A model generated the notes under the pieces. The model was given only the letters and a program-made list of their open reading frames with translations. It was not told the DNA's origin and did no database searches. DNA of 64,000 bases from Ferrovibrio terrae_A (GTDB lineage: Bacteria; Pseudomonadota; Alphaproteobacteria; Ferrovibrionales; Ferrovibrionaceae): NCBI RefSeq assembly GCF_943372915.1, contig NZ_CALSAN010000019.1, forward strand, positions 1 to 64,000, read 5' to 3'. The position numbers and the translations under genes were made by a program. Below, piece by piece: positions 1 through 7,591 of the stretch (positions are counted from its first letter, which is position 1; each line of letters starts with the position of its first letter).

Positions 1-1
1 T

Positions 2-346
2 AGCGTGCGCGACTACGGCAATCCGCTGTATTTCATCTTCCCCAACCTGATCGTGCTGGTGCAGCCCGACCATGCCACCGTGATGACGGTGTTCCCGCAG
101 GGCACGGACAATTGCATCGTGCAGGGCGGCGCGCTGATCCCGCAGCCGCCGGCCACCGAGAAGGCGGTGGCCTACTGGGACAAGAACGTGAAGATCTTCT
201 GGGATGCGCTGGACGAGGATTTCCAGATGGGCCAGGCGATCCAGGCCGGCTTCCGCGCCGGCGCCAACACGCATGTCACCTTCGGCCGTTTCGAGCAGGC
301 CTGCGCCTGGTTCCACGACAGCCTGGACAAACGGCTTTCGCCCTAG
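2..346 (+). CDS. Rieske ring-hydroxylating dioxygenase alpha subunit, C-terminal end (partial)
   Basis: The frame is open to the left edge and stops at 344-346, so only the last 114 residues are present. They match the end of the catalytic SRPBCC domain of Rieske non-heme iron oxygenase alpha subunits: a beta-rich stretch (FIFPNLIVLVQP), then EDFQMGQAIQAGF and the closing pattern FGRFEQA..WFHDSL. In the family this domain binds the mononuclear iron and the aromatic or alkylamine substrate. The Rieske [2Fe-2S] domain and iron ligands would lie to the left, so the substrate cannot be told. The gene converges on acr3 and overlaps its stop by 4 bp. Confidence 0.8.
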   Translation, partial: SVRDYGNPLYFIFPNLIVLVQPDHATVMTVFPQGTDNCIVQGGALIPQPPATEKAVAYWDKNVKIFWDALDEDFQMGQAIQAGFRAGANTHVTFGRFEQACAWFHDSLDKRLSP

Positions 347-1404
347 CGTCGTTCGTACCAGCCCTTGCTGCGGTTGACGATATGCACCACCGACAGCATC
401 ACCGGCACCTCGATCAGCACGCCGACTACGGTGGCGAGCGCGGCACCCGACTGCAGGCCGAACAGGCTGATCGCCGCCGCCACGGCAAGTTCGAAGAAAT
501 TGCTGGCGCCGATCAGCGCCGAGGGTCCGGCGACGCAATGGGCCACGCCGCATTGCCGGTTCAGGCCATAGGCCAGCCCGGCATTGAAATAGACCTGGAT
601 CAGGATCGGCACCGCCAGCAGCGCAATCACCAGCGGATGCGCCACGATCTGCTCACCCTGGAAGGCGAACAGCAGCACCAGGGTGGCGAGCAGGGCCAGC
701 AGCGACAGCGGCGCCAGAGTCTGCAGGGCGCGTTGCAGCGCGGCCTGGCCGCGCCGCAGCAGCGACCGGCGCCAGAGTTGCGCGATCAGCACCGGCACCA
801 CGATATAGAGCCCGACCGAGAGCAGCAGCGTATCCCAGGGCACGGTGATCGCCGAGATGCCGAGCAGCAGCCCGACCAGCGGCGCAAAGGCCACCACCAT
901 GATCAGGTCGTTGACCGCCACCTGGCTCAGCGTGAAATGCGGCTCGCCATCGACCAGGTTGCTCCACACGAACACCATCGCCGTACAGGGCGCGGCGGCC
1001 AGCAGGATCAGTCCGGCGATATAGCTGTCGATCTGCTCGGCCGGCAGATACGGGCGGAACAGCCAGCCGATGAACAGCCAGCCGAGCAAAGCCATGGAAA
1101 ACGGCTTAACCGCCCAGTTGATGAACAGGGTCACACCGATGCCGCGCCAGTGCTGCCGCACTTCGCCCAGGCTGGCGAAGTCGATCTTCAGCAGCATGGG
1201 AATGATCATCAGCCAGACCAGCACGGCGACCGGCAGGTTGACCTTCGCCACTTCGGCCGCCGCCACCACCTGCACCAGGCCGGGCAGCCAGTGGCCCAGC
1301 GCGATGCCGGCGATGATGCACAGCGCCACCCACAGCGTGAGATAACGCTCGAACAGCGTCATCGCCGGCTTGGCCGGCGCGGCAGCCGCAACATCCGTCA
1401 TCAC
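343..1404 (-). CDS. acr3: Arsenite efflux permease Acr3
   Basis: This 353-residue inner-membrane protein has about ten hydrophobic helices and belongs to the Acr3 (BART superfamily) arsenite/H+ antiporters, which expel As(III) after arsenate reduction. It carries the family's conserved cysteine in APCTAMVFVWSNL (Cys140) and the conserved glutamate in GASNFFELAVA (Glu305); both residues are needed for transport in characterised Acr3 proteins. Length is typical. It is the last gene of arsR-arsC-acr3: its start overlaps the arsC stop by 4 bp, suggesting translational coupling. It is distinct from the unrelated ArsB pump family. Confidence 0.95.
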   Translation of the reverse strand: MMTDVAAAAPAKPAMTLFERYLTLWVALCIIAGIALGHWLPGLVQVVAAAEVAKVNLPVAVLVWLMIIPMLLKIDFASLGEVRQHWRGIGVTLFINWAVKPFSMALLGWLFIGWLFRPYLPAEQIDSYIAGLILLAAAPCTAMVFVWSNLVDGEPHFTLSQVAVNDLIMVVAFAPLVGLLLGISAITVPWDTLLLSVGLYIVVPVLIAQLWRRSLLRRGQAALQRALQTLAPLSLLALLATLVLLFAFQGEQIVAHPLVIALLAVPILIQVYFNAGLAYGLNRQCGVAHCVAGPSALIGASNFFELAVAAAISLFGLQSGAALATVVGVLIEVPVMLSVVHIVNRSKGWYERR

Positions 1405-1928
1405 GAGGCCTTCGACTGGTCGCGGCCGATCTCGCGCAGGCGGTTCTGCAGGGTCAGCTCATCCAGTGCCTTGAGCGGCAGGCTGGTGAAGGCGCGGATG
1501 CGGTTGGTCAGCATGCGATAGGTCTCGGCAAAGGCCAGCCGCTGCGCGACCTCATCGCCCTCGACGGCTGCCGGATCGGGCAGGCCCCAATGGGCGGTCA
1601 TCGGCTTGCCCGGCCAGACCGGGCAGACCTCGTTGGCGGCGTTGTCGCAGACGGTGAAGATGAAATCGAGCGGCGGCGCGTCGGGTCCGGCGAATTCGTC
1701 CCAGGATTTCGAACGCAGGCCGGCGACGGGATGGCCACTCTTCTTCAGCAGGTCGAGCGCCATCGGATGCACGTCGCCCTTGGGGAAGCTGCCGGCGCTG
1801 TAGGCATGGAACAGGCCGCCGCCGATCTCGTTCATGATCGCCTCGGCCAGGATGCTGCGCGCCGAATTGCCGGTGCAGAGGAACAGGATGTTAAACGGCT
1901 TTGCGTCTTGATCGGGCATCGGATGCAC
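1401..1928 (-). CDS. arsC: Arsenate reductase, low-molecular-weight phosphatase type
   Basis: The 175-residue protein reduces As(V) to As(III) in the cytoplasm so that Acr3 can export it. The N-terminus holds the LMW-PTP P-loop CTGNSARS (nucleophile Cys18), with two further cysteines in TVCDNAANEVCP that can pass the disulfide along in thioredoxin-coupled members. The C-terminal part, with TSLPLKALDELTLQNRLREIG, is usual for proteobacterial members. The first 38 bp overlap the end of arsR and the stop overlaps acr3 by 4 bp, so the three genes form one tight operon. The choice of thioredoxin or glutaredoxin as electron donor cannot be read from the sequence. Confidence 0.93.
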   Translation of the reverse strand: MHPMPDQDAKPFNILFLCTGNSARSILAEAIMNEIGGGLFHAYSAGSFPKGDVHPMALDLLKKSGHPVAGLRSKSWDEFAGPDAPPLDFIFTVCDNAANEVCPVWPGKPMTAHWGLPDPAAVEGDEVAQRLAFAETYRMLTNRIRAFTSLPLKALDELTLQNRLREIGRDQSKAS

Positions 1929-2250
1929 TCTTGGGGGTTGGCAGGCAGAGATCGGGCTGGCCGCCGCAGCAGCGGTCGGACAGGAAACCGATCAGGGTGT
2001 TCATCAGCGCGACATCGACGGCATAGATCAGCGAGCGGCTGTCGCGCCGCTGCGTGATCAGCCCGGCGCCGCGCAGTTGCGCCAGATGGAAGGACAGCGT
2101 GGGGGCCGGCACATCCAGCGCCTCGGCAATCGCGCCGGCGGAAAGCCCCGCCGGCCCGGCCTCGACCAGCCGGCGATACACCGCCAGCCGCGTGTCCTGC
2201 GCCAGGGCGCCGAAGGCGCGCACCGCAAGCGAATCCGTCATCCGTTTCAT
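1891..2250 (-). CDS. arsR: ArsR-family arsenite-responsive repressor (arsR1)
   Basis: This 119-residue winged-helix repressor has the ArsR/SmtB fold: LAQDTRLAVYRRLVEAG, then the recognition helix region APTLSFHLAQLRGAGLI. The likely metalloid ligands are near the C-terminus: Cys94, Cys95 and Cys102 in RCCGGQPDLC. This layout matches the Cys95/96/102 As(III) site described for Acidithiobacillus ferrooxidans ArsR rather than the helix-alpha3 site of plasmid R773 ArsR. It heads the arsR-arsC-acr3 operon and probably represses it. ATG at 2250 is used; an in-frame ATG at 2241 is possible but has a poorer ribosome site. Confidence 0.92.
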   Translation of the reverse strand: MKRMTDSLAVRAFGALAQDTRLAVYRRLVEAGPAGLSAGAIAEALDVPAPTLSFHLAQLRGAGLITQRRDSRSLIYAVDVALMNTLIGFLSDRCCGGQPDLCLPTPKSASDARSRRKAV

Positions 2251-2272
2251 ATTTCCAGATATATCAAAATAT
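2249..2272 (-). promoter_or_regulatory. AT-rich dyad before arsR1-arsC-acr3
   Basis: An AT-rich island in GC-rich surroundings holds ATATTT and AAATAT as inverted arms 12 bp apart, with the palindrome GATATATC between them. It abuts the arsR1 start codon. ArsR proteins bind such short AT-rich dyads over their own promoters, so this is a candidate ArsR1 operator. It does not resemble the TTCGT-N6-ACGAA sites of the neighbouring arsR2 unit. Confidence 0.45.
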
Positions 2273-2314
2273 CGGGCAGCCGCCAGTGAAGCTTTGATGA
2301 CAGCCGCGGCTGCG

Positions 2315-3499
2315 TCAGGCTTTGGCGGTTTCCGCCGTGGCGGTGCGCAGCATCAGCATGGCGGCGAAGCCCGCCAGGCACAGCCCGCTGGTGAACAGCA
2401 GCACATGCTGCCCGTACCATTCGAGCAGCAGGGCGAACACAAAGGGTGCGCCGGCCTGGCCGAAGCGCGCCGGTGCGACGAGCCAGCCCTGGCGCCGGCC
2501 ATAGCCGACGGGGCCGAAGATCACCAGCGGCAGGGTGCCTTTGGCAATCGTCATCACGCCGTTGCCGGCGCCATGCAGCAGGGTGAACAGATACGCCGCC
2601 GGCGCGCCGAAAATCAGCAGCAGGCCGACGCCGAGCGGATGCGTGATCGAGGCCATGCGGGCGGAGAGCAGCGGATGGAAGCGCTGCAGCACGGTATGTT
2701 CCAGCACGCGGGCGGCCACCTGGGCGGGCCCCACCAGGGCGGCGGCGGCAATCGCCATGGTCTTGCTGGCACCGGCGGCTTCCAGGATGCGCGGCAGATG
2801 CGCGGCCATCGCCGTGCTGGTGATCCAGGTGACGGCGAAGGCAAAGGCCAGCAGCAGCATCGGCCGGCTGAAGATCGGCGCATCCTCCTGCGCCATGGCT
2901 GGCGGCGGCGCGGTGATATGGTCGCCCAGTTCGCGCGGAATCATCAGGCGGTTGAGCGGCAGGCCGATCAGCAGATGCGCGCCGGCCCAGACATAGCAGG
3001 TGGCGCGCCAGCCCCATTCGGCATCCACCAGCGCCGAGATCGGCCAGCAGATCGTGCTGGCAAAACCGGCCAGCAGGGTGATGCCGGTGATGGCGCTGCG
3101 CGATTCCCTGCCATAGATCGCGGCCAGCGTGGCAAAGGCCGCCTCATACAGGCCGATCGCCATGCCGAAGCCGATCATCAGCCATGCGGCGACAAACACC
3201 GCCAGATGCGTGGCGCTGCCCAGCAGGGCGAGGCCGGCTGCGAAGATCAGGCTGGACAGCGTGAGGATATTGCGGCCGCCGAAGCGGTCGATGCGCTGGC
3301 CGACGCCGGGGCCGATGAAGGCGGTGAGCAGCATCGCCACCGAAAAGGCGCCGTAAATCCAGCCGGTGGTGACGCCCAGATCGGCCGCCATCGGTCCGGC
3401 CAGGATCGCCGGCAGGTAATAGGTCGAGCCCCAGCCCAGCGTCTGCGCGGTGCCCAGCGCCAGGATGACGGCGAGGCGATGCTGCTTGCCGATCTGCAT
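2315..3499 (-). CDS. MFS transporter in arsenic island
   Basis: A 394-residue major facilitator protein with about twelve hydrophobic helices and the MFS loop-2/3 signature GQRIDRFGGRN. The start is ATG at 3499, which overlaps the stop of the flavoprotein gene by 1 nt (TGATG), so the two are co-translated. Its place between a flavoprotein and two arsR genes suggests export of a metalloid or an arsenical. ArsK-type MFS pumps, which export trivalent arsenicals and antimonite, are one possibility. ArsJ is less likely because no GAPDH-like partner gene is adjacent. The substrate is inferred from context only. Confidence 0.8.
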   Translation of the reverse strand: MQIGKQHRLAVILALGTAQTLGWGSTYYLPAILAGPMAADLGVTTGWIYGAFSVAMLLTAFIGPGVGQRIDRFGGRNILTLSSLIFAAGLALLGSATHLAVFVAAWLMIGFGMAIGLYEAAFATLAAIYGRESRSAITGITLLAGFASTICWPISALVDAEWGWRATCYVWAGAHLLIGLPLNRLMIPRELGDHITAPPPAMAQEDAPIFSRPMLLLAFAFAVTWITSTAMAAHLPRILEAAGASKTMAIAAAALVGPAQVAARVLEHTVLQRFHPLLSARMASITHPLGVGLLLIFGAPAAYLFTLLHGAGNGVMTIAKGTLPLVIFGPVGYGRRQGWLVAPARFGQAGAPFVFALLLEWYGQHVLLFTSGLCLAGFAAMLMLRTATAETAKA

Positions 3500-4896
3500 C
3501 AGCAGCAGTCCTTGGCCGCTTCGGTGCCGGCGAAATGTGGCTTCGGCGTGCAGCAGCTTTTCTCGGTGGCCGCCGTCACCGTGACGCGCGGCTTGGCGGT
3601 GCCGCAGCTTTTGCCTTCGCCGGCGGTCGCCAGAGTGCTGCTGCACACGCCGGTTTCCGGCAGGTCGAGCTGCACATCGTCGGCTTCGGCCATGTCGCCG
3701 GCGAGGGCGGCGGCAATCGAGCGCACCTGCTCATGGCCGGTGGCGAGCAGGAAGGTGGGGGCGCGGCCATAGCTCTTGATGCCGGCGATGTAGAAGCCCG
3801 CATCCGGCTGTGCCAGTTCGCGATGGCCATGGGGCCGCACCGTGCCGCAGGAATGCACATTCGGATCGATCAGCGGCGCCAGCACGCGCGGGCTTTCGGT
3901 GGCCGGATCGAGATCGAGGCGGATTTCGCGCAGCATCTCCAGCGCCGGGCGCTGGCCGGTCGCCACGATGATGCGGTCCACCGTCACGGTCTCACTCGCG
4001 CCACCCGGCTGCTGCAGGGTCACCTGCAACGCCGTGCCGCTGTCGATCTTCGTTACTGTGCTGTTCATATGCAGGTCGATGCCGCCAGCCTTCACTTGGG
4101 TTTCCAGAGCATGGCCCAGCGCGCCGCGCGCCGCCAGCTTGTCGTTGCTGCCGCCGCCGAACAGCCGCGCCAGGCTGCCGCCGCGCACCGCCCAGACGAT
4201 CTCGGTGGTCGGTGCCCGGCCTTTCAGCTTGGCCAGATCGAGCAGCACATTGGCAGCAGAATGCCCGGCGCCCAGCACCAGCACGCGCTTGCCCACGTAA
4301 GCATCGACATCGCGGCCCAGCATATCGGGGATGCCATAGGCAATGCGTGCGGCGGCTGCGCGTTCGCCCGGCACGGCCAGGCCGCTGCTGCCGATCGGAT
4401 TGGGCTGGCTCCAGGTGCCCGAACAGTCGATCACCGCGCGCGCCAGATCCTGCCGCTCGCTGCCATCGCGCTTGCGCACGGTCAGCAGGAAGGGCGCCGC
4501 CTCGCGGCCCGCCGTCTTCATCTTGTCAAAGCCCTGACGGCTCACCGCCGTGATGCGCGCGCCGGTTTCCAGCACCGCGCTGATCGCCGGCGTCGCCGCC
4601 AGCGGCTTCAGATACTGCGCATACAGCTCGGCCCCGGTGGGATGCACGCTCGGGCGCGGCGCCGTCCAGCCGGTCGGTTCCAGCAGGGCGCGTGCGGCCG
4701 TGTCAATATTGTAGGACCACGGCGAGAACAGCCGCACATGACCCCAGTCGCGCACATGATCGGCGATGTCGTCGCCGGCCTCATAGAGTTTCACCTTCAG
4801 GCCGCGCGCCAGCAGATGCGCGGCAGCGGCCAGACCCACGGGGCCGGCGCCGATCACGGCAATGGGCAGCGAGAGTGACGTGTTGATGGCGTTCAT
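3499..4896 (-). CDS. ArsO-like FAD/NAD(P)-dependent flavoprotein with Cys-rich tail
   Basis: The 465-residue protein has an N-terminal FAD-binding Rossmann motif (IGAGPVGLAAAAHLLARG), an internal NAD(P)-binding motif (VLGAGHSAANVL) and the ATG motif VATGQRP. This is the layout of flavin monooxygenases and thioredoxin-reductase-like enzymes, including the ArsO proteins often found in ars islands. The last about 50 residues are unusual: six cysteines (418, 431, 448/449, 464/465) in low-complexity sequence ending in CC, a possible metalloid-binding tail. ATG at 4896 is chosen because AAGGAG lies 8 nt upstream. A candidate arsR2 operator precedes it and the MFS gene follows. The reaction is not established. 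Confidence 0.75.
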   Translation of the reverse strand: MNAINTSLSLPIAVIGAGPVGLAAAAHLLARGLKVKLYEAGDDIADHVRDWGHVRLFSPWSYNIDTAARALLEPTGWTAPRPSVHPTGAELYAQYLKPLAATPAISAVLETGARITAVSRQGFDKMKTAGREAAPFLLTVRKRDGSERQDLARAVIDCSGTWSQPNPIGSSGLAVPGERAAAARIAYGIPDMLGRDVDAYVGKRVLVLGAGHSAANVLLDLAKLKGRAPTTEIVWAVRGGSLARLFGGGSNDKLAARGALGHALETQVKAGGIDLHMNSTVTKIDSGTALQVTLQQPGGASETVTVDRIIVATGQRPALEMLREIRLDLDPATESPRVLAPLIDPNVHSCGTVRPHGHRELAQPDAGFYIAGIKSYGRAPTFLLATGHEQVRSIAAALAGDMAEADDVQLDLPETGVCSSTLATAGEGKSCGTAKPRVTVTAATEKSCCTPKPHFAGTEAAKDCC

Positions 4897-4914
4897 GGTT
4901 GGGCTCCTTCGGTG

Positions 4915-4930
4915 TTCGTCGAAATACGAA
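4915..4930 (-). promoter_or_regulatory. ArsR2 operator candidate O1 (TTCGT-N6-ACGAA)
   Basis: Perfect 5-bp inverted repeat with a 6-bp spacer, 19 bp upstream of the flavoprotein ATG. The same extended pattern, GTTCGT-N6-ACGAAT, recurs at 5373-5390 before arsR2. Sharing of the site by two adjacent promoters marks it as a probable operator of the ArsR2 regulator. Confidence 0.6.
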
Positions 4931-4958
4931 TGCAACAGTCAAAAAAAGGGGTTGAGAC

Positions 4959-5360
4959 TTACAGGGTGCCGAGCAGCTGCTGCAGGCGGCGCAGCTTCGG
5001 CACATCGACGCAATAGCAGGGGCGGGCATCGCTGATATCGCCGCGCACCAGGCCGGCGTCTTTCAGGATGGTGAGATGTTGCGAGGCGGTGGAGGGCGCC
5101 ACCGGCAGCAGGTCGGCCAGCTTGCCGAAATAGCAGGTGCCGATGCGCAGCAGGTTGCGCAGGATCAGCACGCGCACCGGATGGGCGACGGCCTTGGCCA
5201 GTTCGGCCAGCTCGTCATCCTCGGGCCGGGCATGCTCAACCAGGTCGGCCGGGATCGCCGCCGCCGACAGGCCGGGATCGCAGCAGGCAGCATCCGCCTT
5301 AGTGGTGCCAGTCTTGGCGGCGCCGGCCTTGGTCTTGCTGGTCTTGGCCCGGATGGGCAT
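4959..5360 (-). CDS. Second ArsR-family regulator (arsR2)
   Basis: A 133-residue ArsR-type winged-helix repressor: AKAVAHPVRVLILRNLL, then the recognition region APSTASQHLTILKDAGLVRG. Its cysteines differ from arsR1: an N-terminal Cys26-Cys27 pair (ACCDPG), Cys76 at the start of the helix-turn-helix (GTCYFGKL) and Cys115/Cys117 (CYC). The effector may therefore differ, for example an organoarsenical or antimonite. The start is ATG at 5360 with GGAG upstream; the longer open frame would overlap the operator. It is first in the leftward unit with the flavoprotein and MFS genes and is probably autoregulated through the dyad at 5374-5389. Confidence 0.88.
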   Translation of the reverse strand: MPIRAKTSKTKAGAAKTGTTKADAACCDPGLSAAAIPADLVEHARPEDDELAELAKAVAHPVRVLILRNLLRIGTCYFGKLADLLPVAPSTASQHLTILKDAGLVRGDISDARPCYCVDVPKLRRLQQLLGTL

Positions 5361-5373
5361 TGGAGGTACTCCG

Positions 5374-5389
5374 TTCGTAATTCGACGAA
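5374..5389 (-). promoter_or_regulatory. ArsR2 operator candidate O2 (TTCGT-N6-ACGAA)
   Basis: Same 5-bp inverted repeat and 6-bp spacer as at 4915-4930, in the same orientation (GTTCGT left arm, ACGAAT right arm), 14 bp before the arsR2 start. This is the expected place for an autoregulatory operator. Confidence 0.6.
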
Positions 5390-5514
5390 TAACGTAATGC
5401 ACACTCGCGATGTCGTCAAGCCCGTCCTGGCCCGGGCGGAAAACCCTGGCGAAACCCCGTCTTTGTCTTAAGGCGGTCTTGGATCGCCGGGGGCCGACAG
5501 TCTAAGCTTGGGCC

Positions 5515-5814
5515 ATGGCAAAGATGGCGCGCAGATACTTCGTTTCCGGCCGGGTGCAGGGCGTGGGTTACCGCTACTGGACCACGACACGGGCCAAGGC
5601 GCTGGGCCTGGTCGGCTGGGTGCGCAACCGGCGCGACGGCCGCGTGGAAGTGCTGGCCTATGGCGAGACCGCCGATCTCGACAGCCTGGAGCAGACCCTG
5701 CATGGCGGTCCCGAAGCCGCCACGGTGGAAACAGTGGAGCCCGGTCCGGTGACCCCGGAAGAAGCCGAGCTGGCCGCCGGCGCGACCAAATTCTCGCAGA
5801 CGCCGACGCTGTGA
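5515..5814 (+). CDS. acyP: Acylphosphatase
   Basis: A 99-residue cytoplasmic enzyme that hydrolyses carboxyl-phosphate bonds such as those in acetyl phosphate or carbamoyl phosphate. It shows the family signature GRVQGVGYR, with the phosphate-binding Arg, and the second motif GWVRNRRDGRVEV, with the catalytic Asn. Length is normal for the family. The start could be Met1 (5515) or Met4 (5524); neither has a strong ribosome site. It is a single gene between the arsenic island and the orphan gene at 5992. Confidence 0.93.
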   Translation: MAKMARRYFVSGRVQGVGYRYWTTTRAKALGLVGWVRNRRDGRVEVLAYGETADLDSLEQTLHGGPEAATVETVEPGPVTPEEAELAAGATKFSQTPTL

Positions 5815-5991
5815 AAGCGATGCCGTAAACGCGGTCACTCCGACCACGCAATCGGGGGATATTGCGCGTATATGCGCGGTGCGAAAATTTATGGTAAACG
5901 CGAAATTCATAATCTCTCCAAGCGATGCGTTAATCATCGGAGGAGAAACTGTCGCGGACTGCTTCCAAAGGTAGCAACTTCGGAGTCCGCG

Positions 5992-6555
5992 ATGACGAGT
6001 TCAGTTTCAAATTCGATTTCCATCGATTCTGTTCAGGCGATCACAGTGGTTGAGGCTGTCGGTAGACATGAAGACCGCAGACCGGAGCAGCAGGCCGAAT
6101 TTCTTGAGGCGCTGAAGGCGGCAACGGCAGAACGGCCCACAACCTATAAAACGCCAGCACAGCGCACCATCCCGCGTGTTGAGCCGACAAAGGTCACCGA
6201 TCTGTCGCCGGAAGAACAGGCGATGATTCGAACCGATCTTGCATCCTCCTATGCACGGTTGGCCGAGCACTATCGGATAATGGACGAAGCGGATAACCGG
6301 CGGGTCGCCATTGCTAAAGGTCCGGACAACATAAACTTCTCTGCACGGAATGTTGCCGACCTGACTCTTGATGAGACCAAAGAGCAGATTCAATACATCA
6401 CCGACATGATTCAGAGCGGCGAAGCCGAGCAGTACACATTGCATGCGTCGAATGGCGACCGTTCGACCTCGAATTACCGCCAATATGTCTATTGGATGCA
6501 GCAGCATCTTAAAGAGCTGGGCGGTGCCGCTCCCACTTCGCTCGGGCAATACTGA
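5992..6555 (+). CDS. Orphan hypothetical protein, AT-richer than neighbours
   Basis: I do not recognise this 187-residue soluble protein. It has no signal peptide or membrane segment. The N-terminus is Ser/Val-rich; the middle is predicted helical (SPEEQAMIRTDLASSYARL, LTLDETKEQIQYITDMI) and the C-terminus is polar. The start is ATG at 5992 with GGAG nearby; a longer in-frame extension to 5872 lacks a ribosome site. Codon use is visibly less GC-biased than in the flanking genes, and a REP-like hairpin pair lies just downstream. Both fit a laterally acquired gene. No partner or function can be read from the context. Confidence 0.7.
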   Translation: MTSSVSNSISIDSVQAITVVEAVGRHEDRRPEQQAEFLEALKAATAERPTTYKTPAQRTIPRVEPTKVTDLSPEEQAMIRTDLASSYARLAEHYRIMDEADNRRVAIAKGPDNINFSARNVADLTLDETKEQIQYITDMIQSGEAEQYTLHASNGDRSTSNYRQYVYWMQQHLKELGGAAPTSLGQY

Positions 6556-6590
6556 TCGCTACAACGTATCGCTCATGCTGCTTACAGGCA

Positions 6591-6665
6591 TGGATTCCCG
6601 CTTGCGCGGGAATGACGGAGATATGGACCGAAATACAGTCGTCGTTCCCGCGAAAGCGGGAGCCT
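6591..6665. repeat. REP-like hairpin pair A
   Basis: Two palindromes lie about 30 bp apart. The first, 6594-6613, has an 8-bp stem (ATTCCCGC/GCGGGAAT) and a TTGC loop. The second, 6646-6661, has stem TCCCGC/GCGGGA and a GAAA loop. The TGGATTCCCGC...GGGAATGACGG context is a dispersed repeat type seen in many proteobacterial genomes. A matching pair occurs at 7453-7520 on the other side of the NAD(P)-binding gene. Confidence 0.75.
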
Positions 6666-6684
6666 AGGTCTTCTGAATCGCGCG

Positions 6685-7365
6685 CTACAGCGCGTTGATA
6701 TCCGCCACTTCTAAAACAGGTCTGGGTGCGCCGGTCCGCGCGCAGGCGATCATCGCCTTGCCGACCTGCTCGGTGGTGGTCAGCGCCTGCGGCCACAGCA
6801 GCCGCACCAGCGGCAGCACCGGCATCAGCAGCAGATAGGCCAGGCGGTAGACCCGGCTTTTCGGGGTGATGCCATGCAGCGGCTCGATGGCGCCGGGGCG
6901 GAACATGTAGGCCGCCCTGAAGGGCAGGGCGAGCAGGGCATTCTCGGTGCGGCCCTTCACCCGCGCCCACATGAGCGCGCCGGCCTCGGTGCTGTCGGTG
7001 CCCCGCCCGGTGATATAGGTGAACACCATCTGCGGGTTGAGCCGGGCGAGCGTGCGGGCGGCGGCGAGCGTCAGGTCGTGGGTTACCCGCGTATAGGCCG
7101 CCTCGCTCATGCCCGCCGCGCTGACGCCCAGGCAGAAGAAGCAGGCATCGAAACCGCTCAGCCGGTCCTCGATCCCGGCATAGTCGAACAGGTCGTCCTG
7201 GATCAGGTCGGTCAGCTTGGTCGCCTCAGGCAGCCGCCCCATCGGGGTATCGCGGGCCGGGCTGCGGCCGATGGCGACCACCCGGCTGACGCCGGGGTCG
7301 AGCAGGCATTCGCGCAGCACGCCCTGGCCGACCATGCCGGTGGCGCCGAAGATCAGGATGTTCAT
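6685..7365 (-). CDS. NAD(P)-binding Rossmann-fold protein (atypical SDR, HTATIP2/YwnB-like)
   Basis: A 226-residue single-domain protein. The N-terminus MNILIFGATGMVGQGVLREC is an atypical-SDR dinucleotide motif (GATGxVG). The central stretch FDACFFCLGVSAAGMSEAAY and the later FRPGAIEP fit the NmrA/HTATIP2-like group, whose members are often redox sensors or oxidoreductases of unknown substrate. It lacks a clear YxxxK catalytic pair, so enzyme activity is uncertain. ATG at 7365 is chosen because the Rossmann motif starts there; upstream in-frame codons run into the repeat pair. The gene is flanked on both sides by REP-like hairpins. Confidence 0.75.
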   Translation of the reverse strand: MNILIFGATGMVGQGVLRECLLDPGVSRVVAIGRSPARDTPMGRLPEATKLTDLIQDDLFDYAGIEDRLSGFDACFFCLGVSAAGMSEAAYTRVTHDLTLAAARTLARLNPQMVFTYITGRGTDSTEAGALMWARVKGRTENALLALPFRAAYMFRPGAIEPLHGITPKSRVYRLAYLLLMPVLPLVRLLWPQALTTTEQVGKAMIACARTGAPRPVLEVADINAL

Positions 7366-7452
7366 AAAGGCCCCGGGCTGAAGGAAAGCTGTCCCGATCA
7401 TAGCGGCCGGGGGTAGCGGCGACAGGGCGACCATCACAGTCTCGCCCGTAAC

Positions 7453-7520
7453 CGTCATTCCCGCGCAAGCGGGAATCCAGCAAGCTGACCGACTGGGCTC
7501 CCGCTTTCGCGGGAGCGACG
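7453..7520. repeat. REP-like hairpin pair B
   Basis: Hairpin 7457-7476 (ATTCCCGC-GCAA-GCGGGAAT) and hairpin 7497-7516 (GCTCCCGC-TTTC-GCGGGAGC) are the reverse complements of the two elements in pair A, kept in the same left-to-right order. The two pairs therefore bracket the gene at 6685-7365. Confidence 0.75.
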
Positions 7521-7591
7521 GGGGGTAATCCCGGTCTTGATCGCCGGAAAATGTACCTTATATGTTCCTGGATTTGCAGCTCGGGAAAAGC

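Noticed and set aside
2315..3499. ArsJ, the 1-arseno-3-phosphoglycerate exporter
   Set aside because: ArsJ is normally next to a GAPDH-like gene, and none is present; kept as a general MFS protein.
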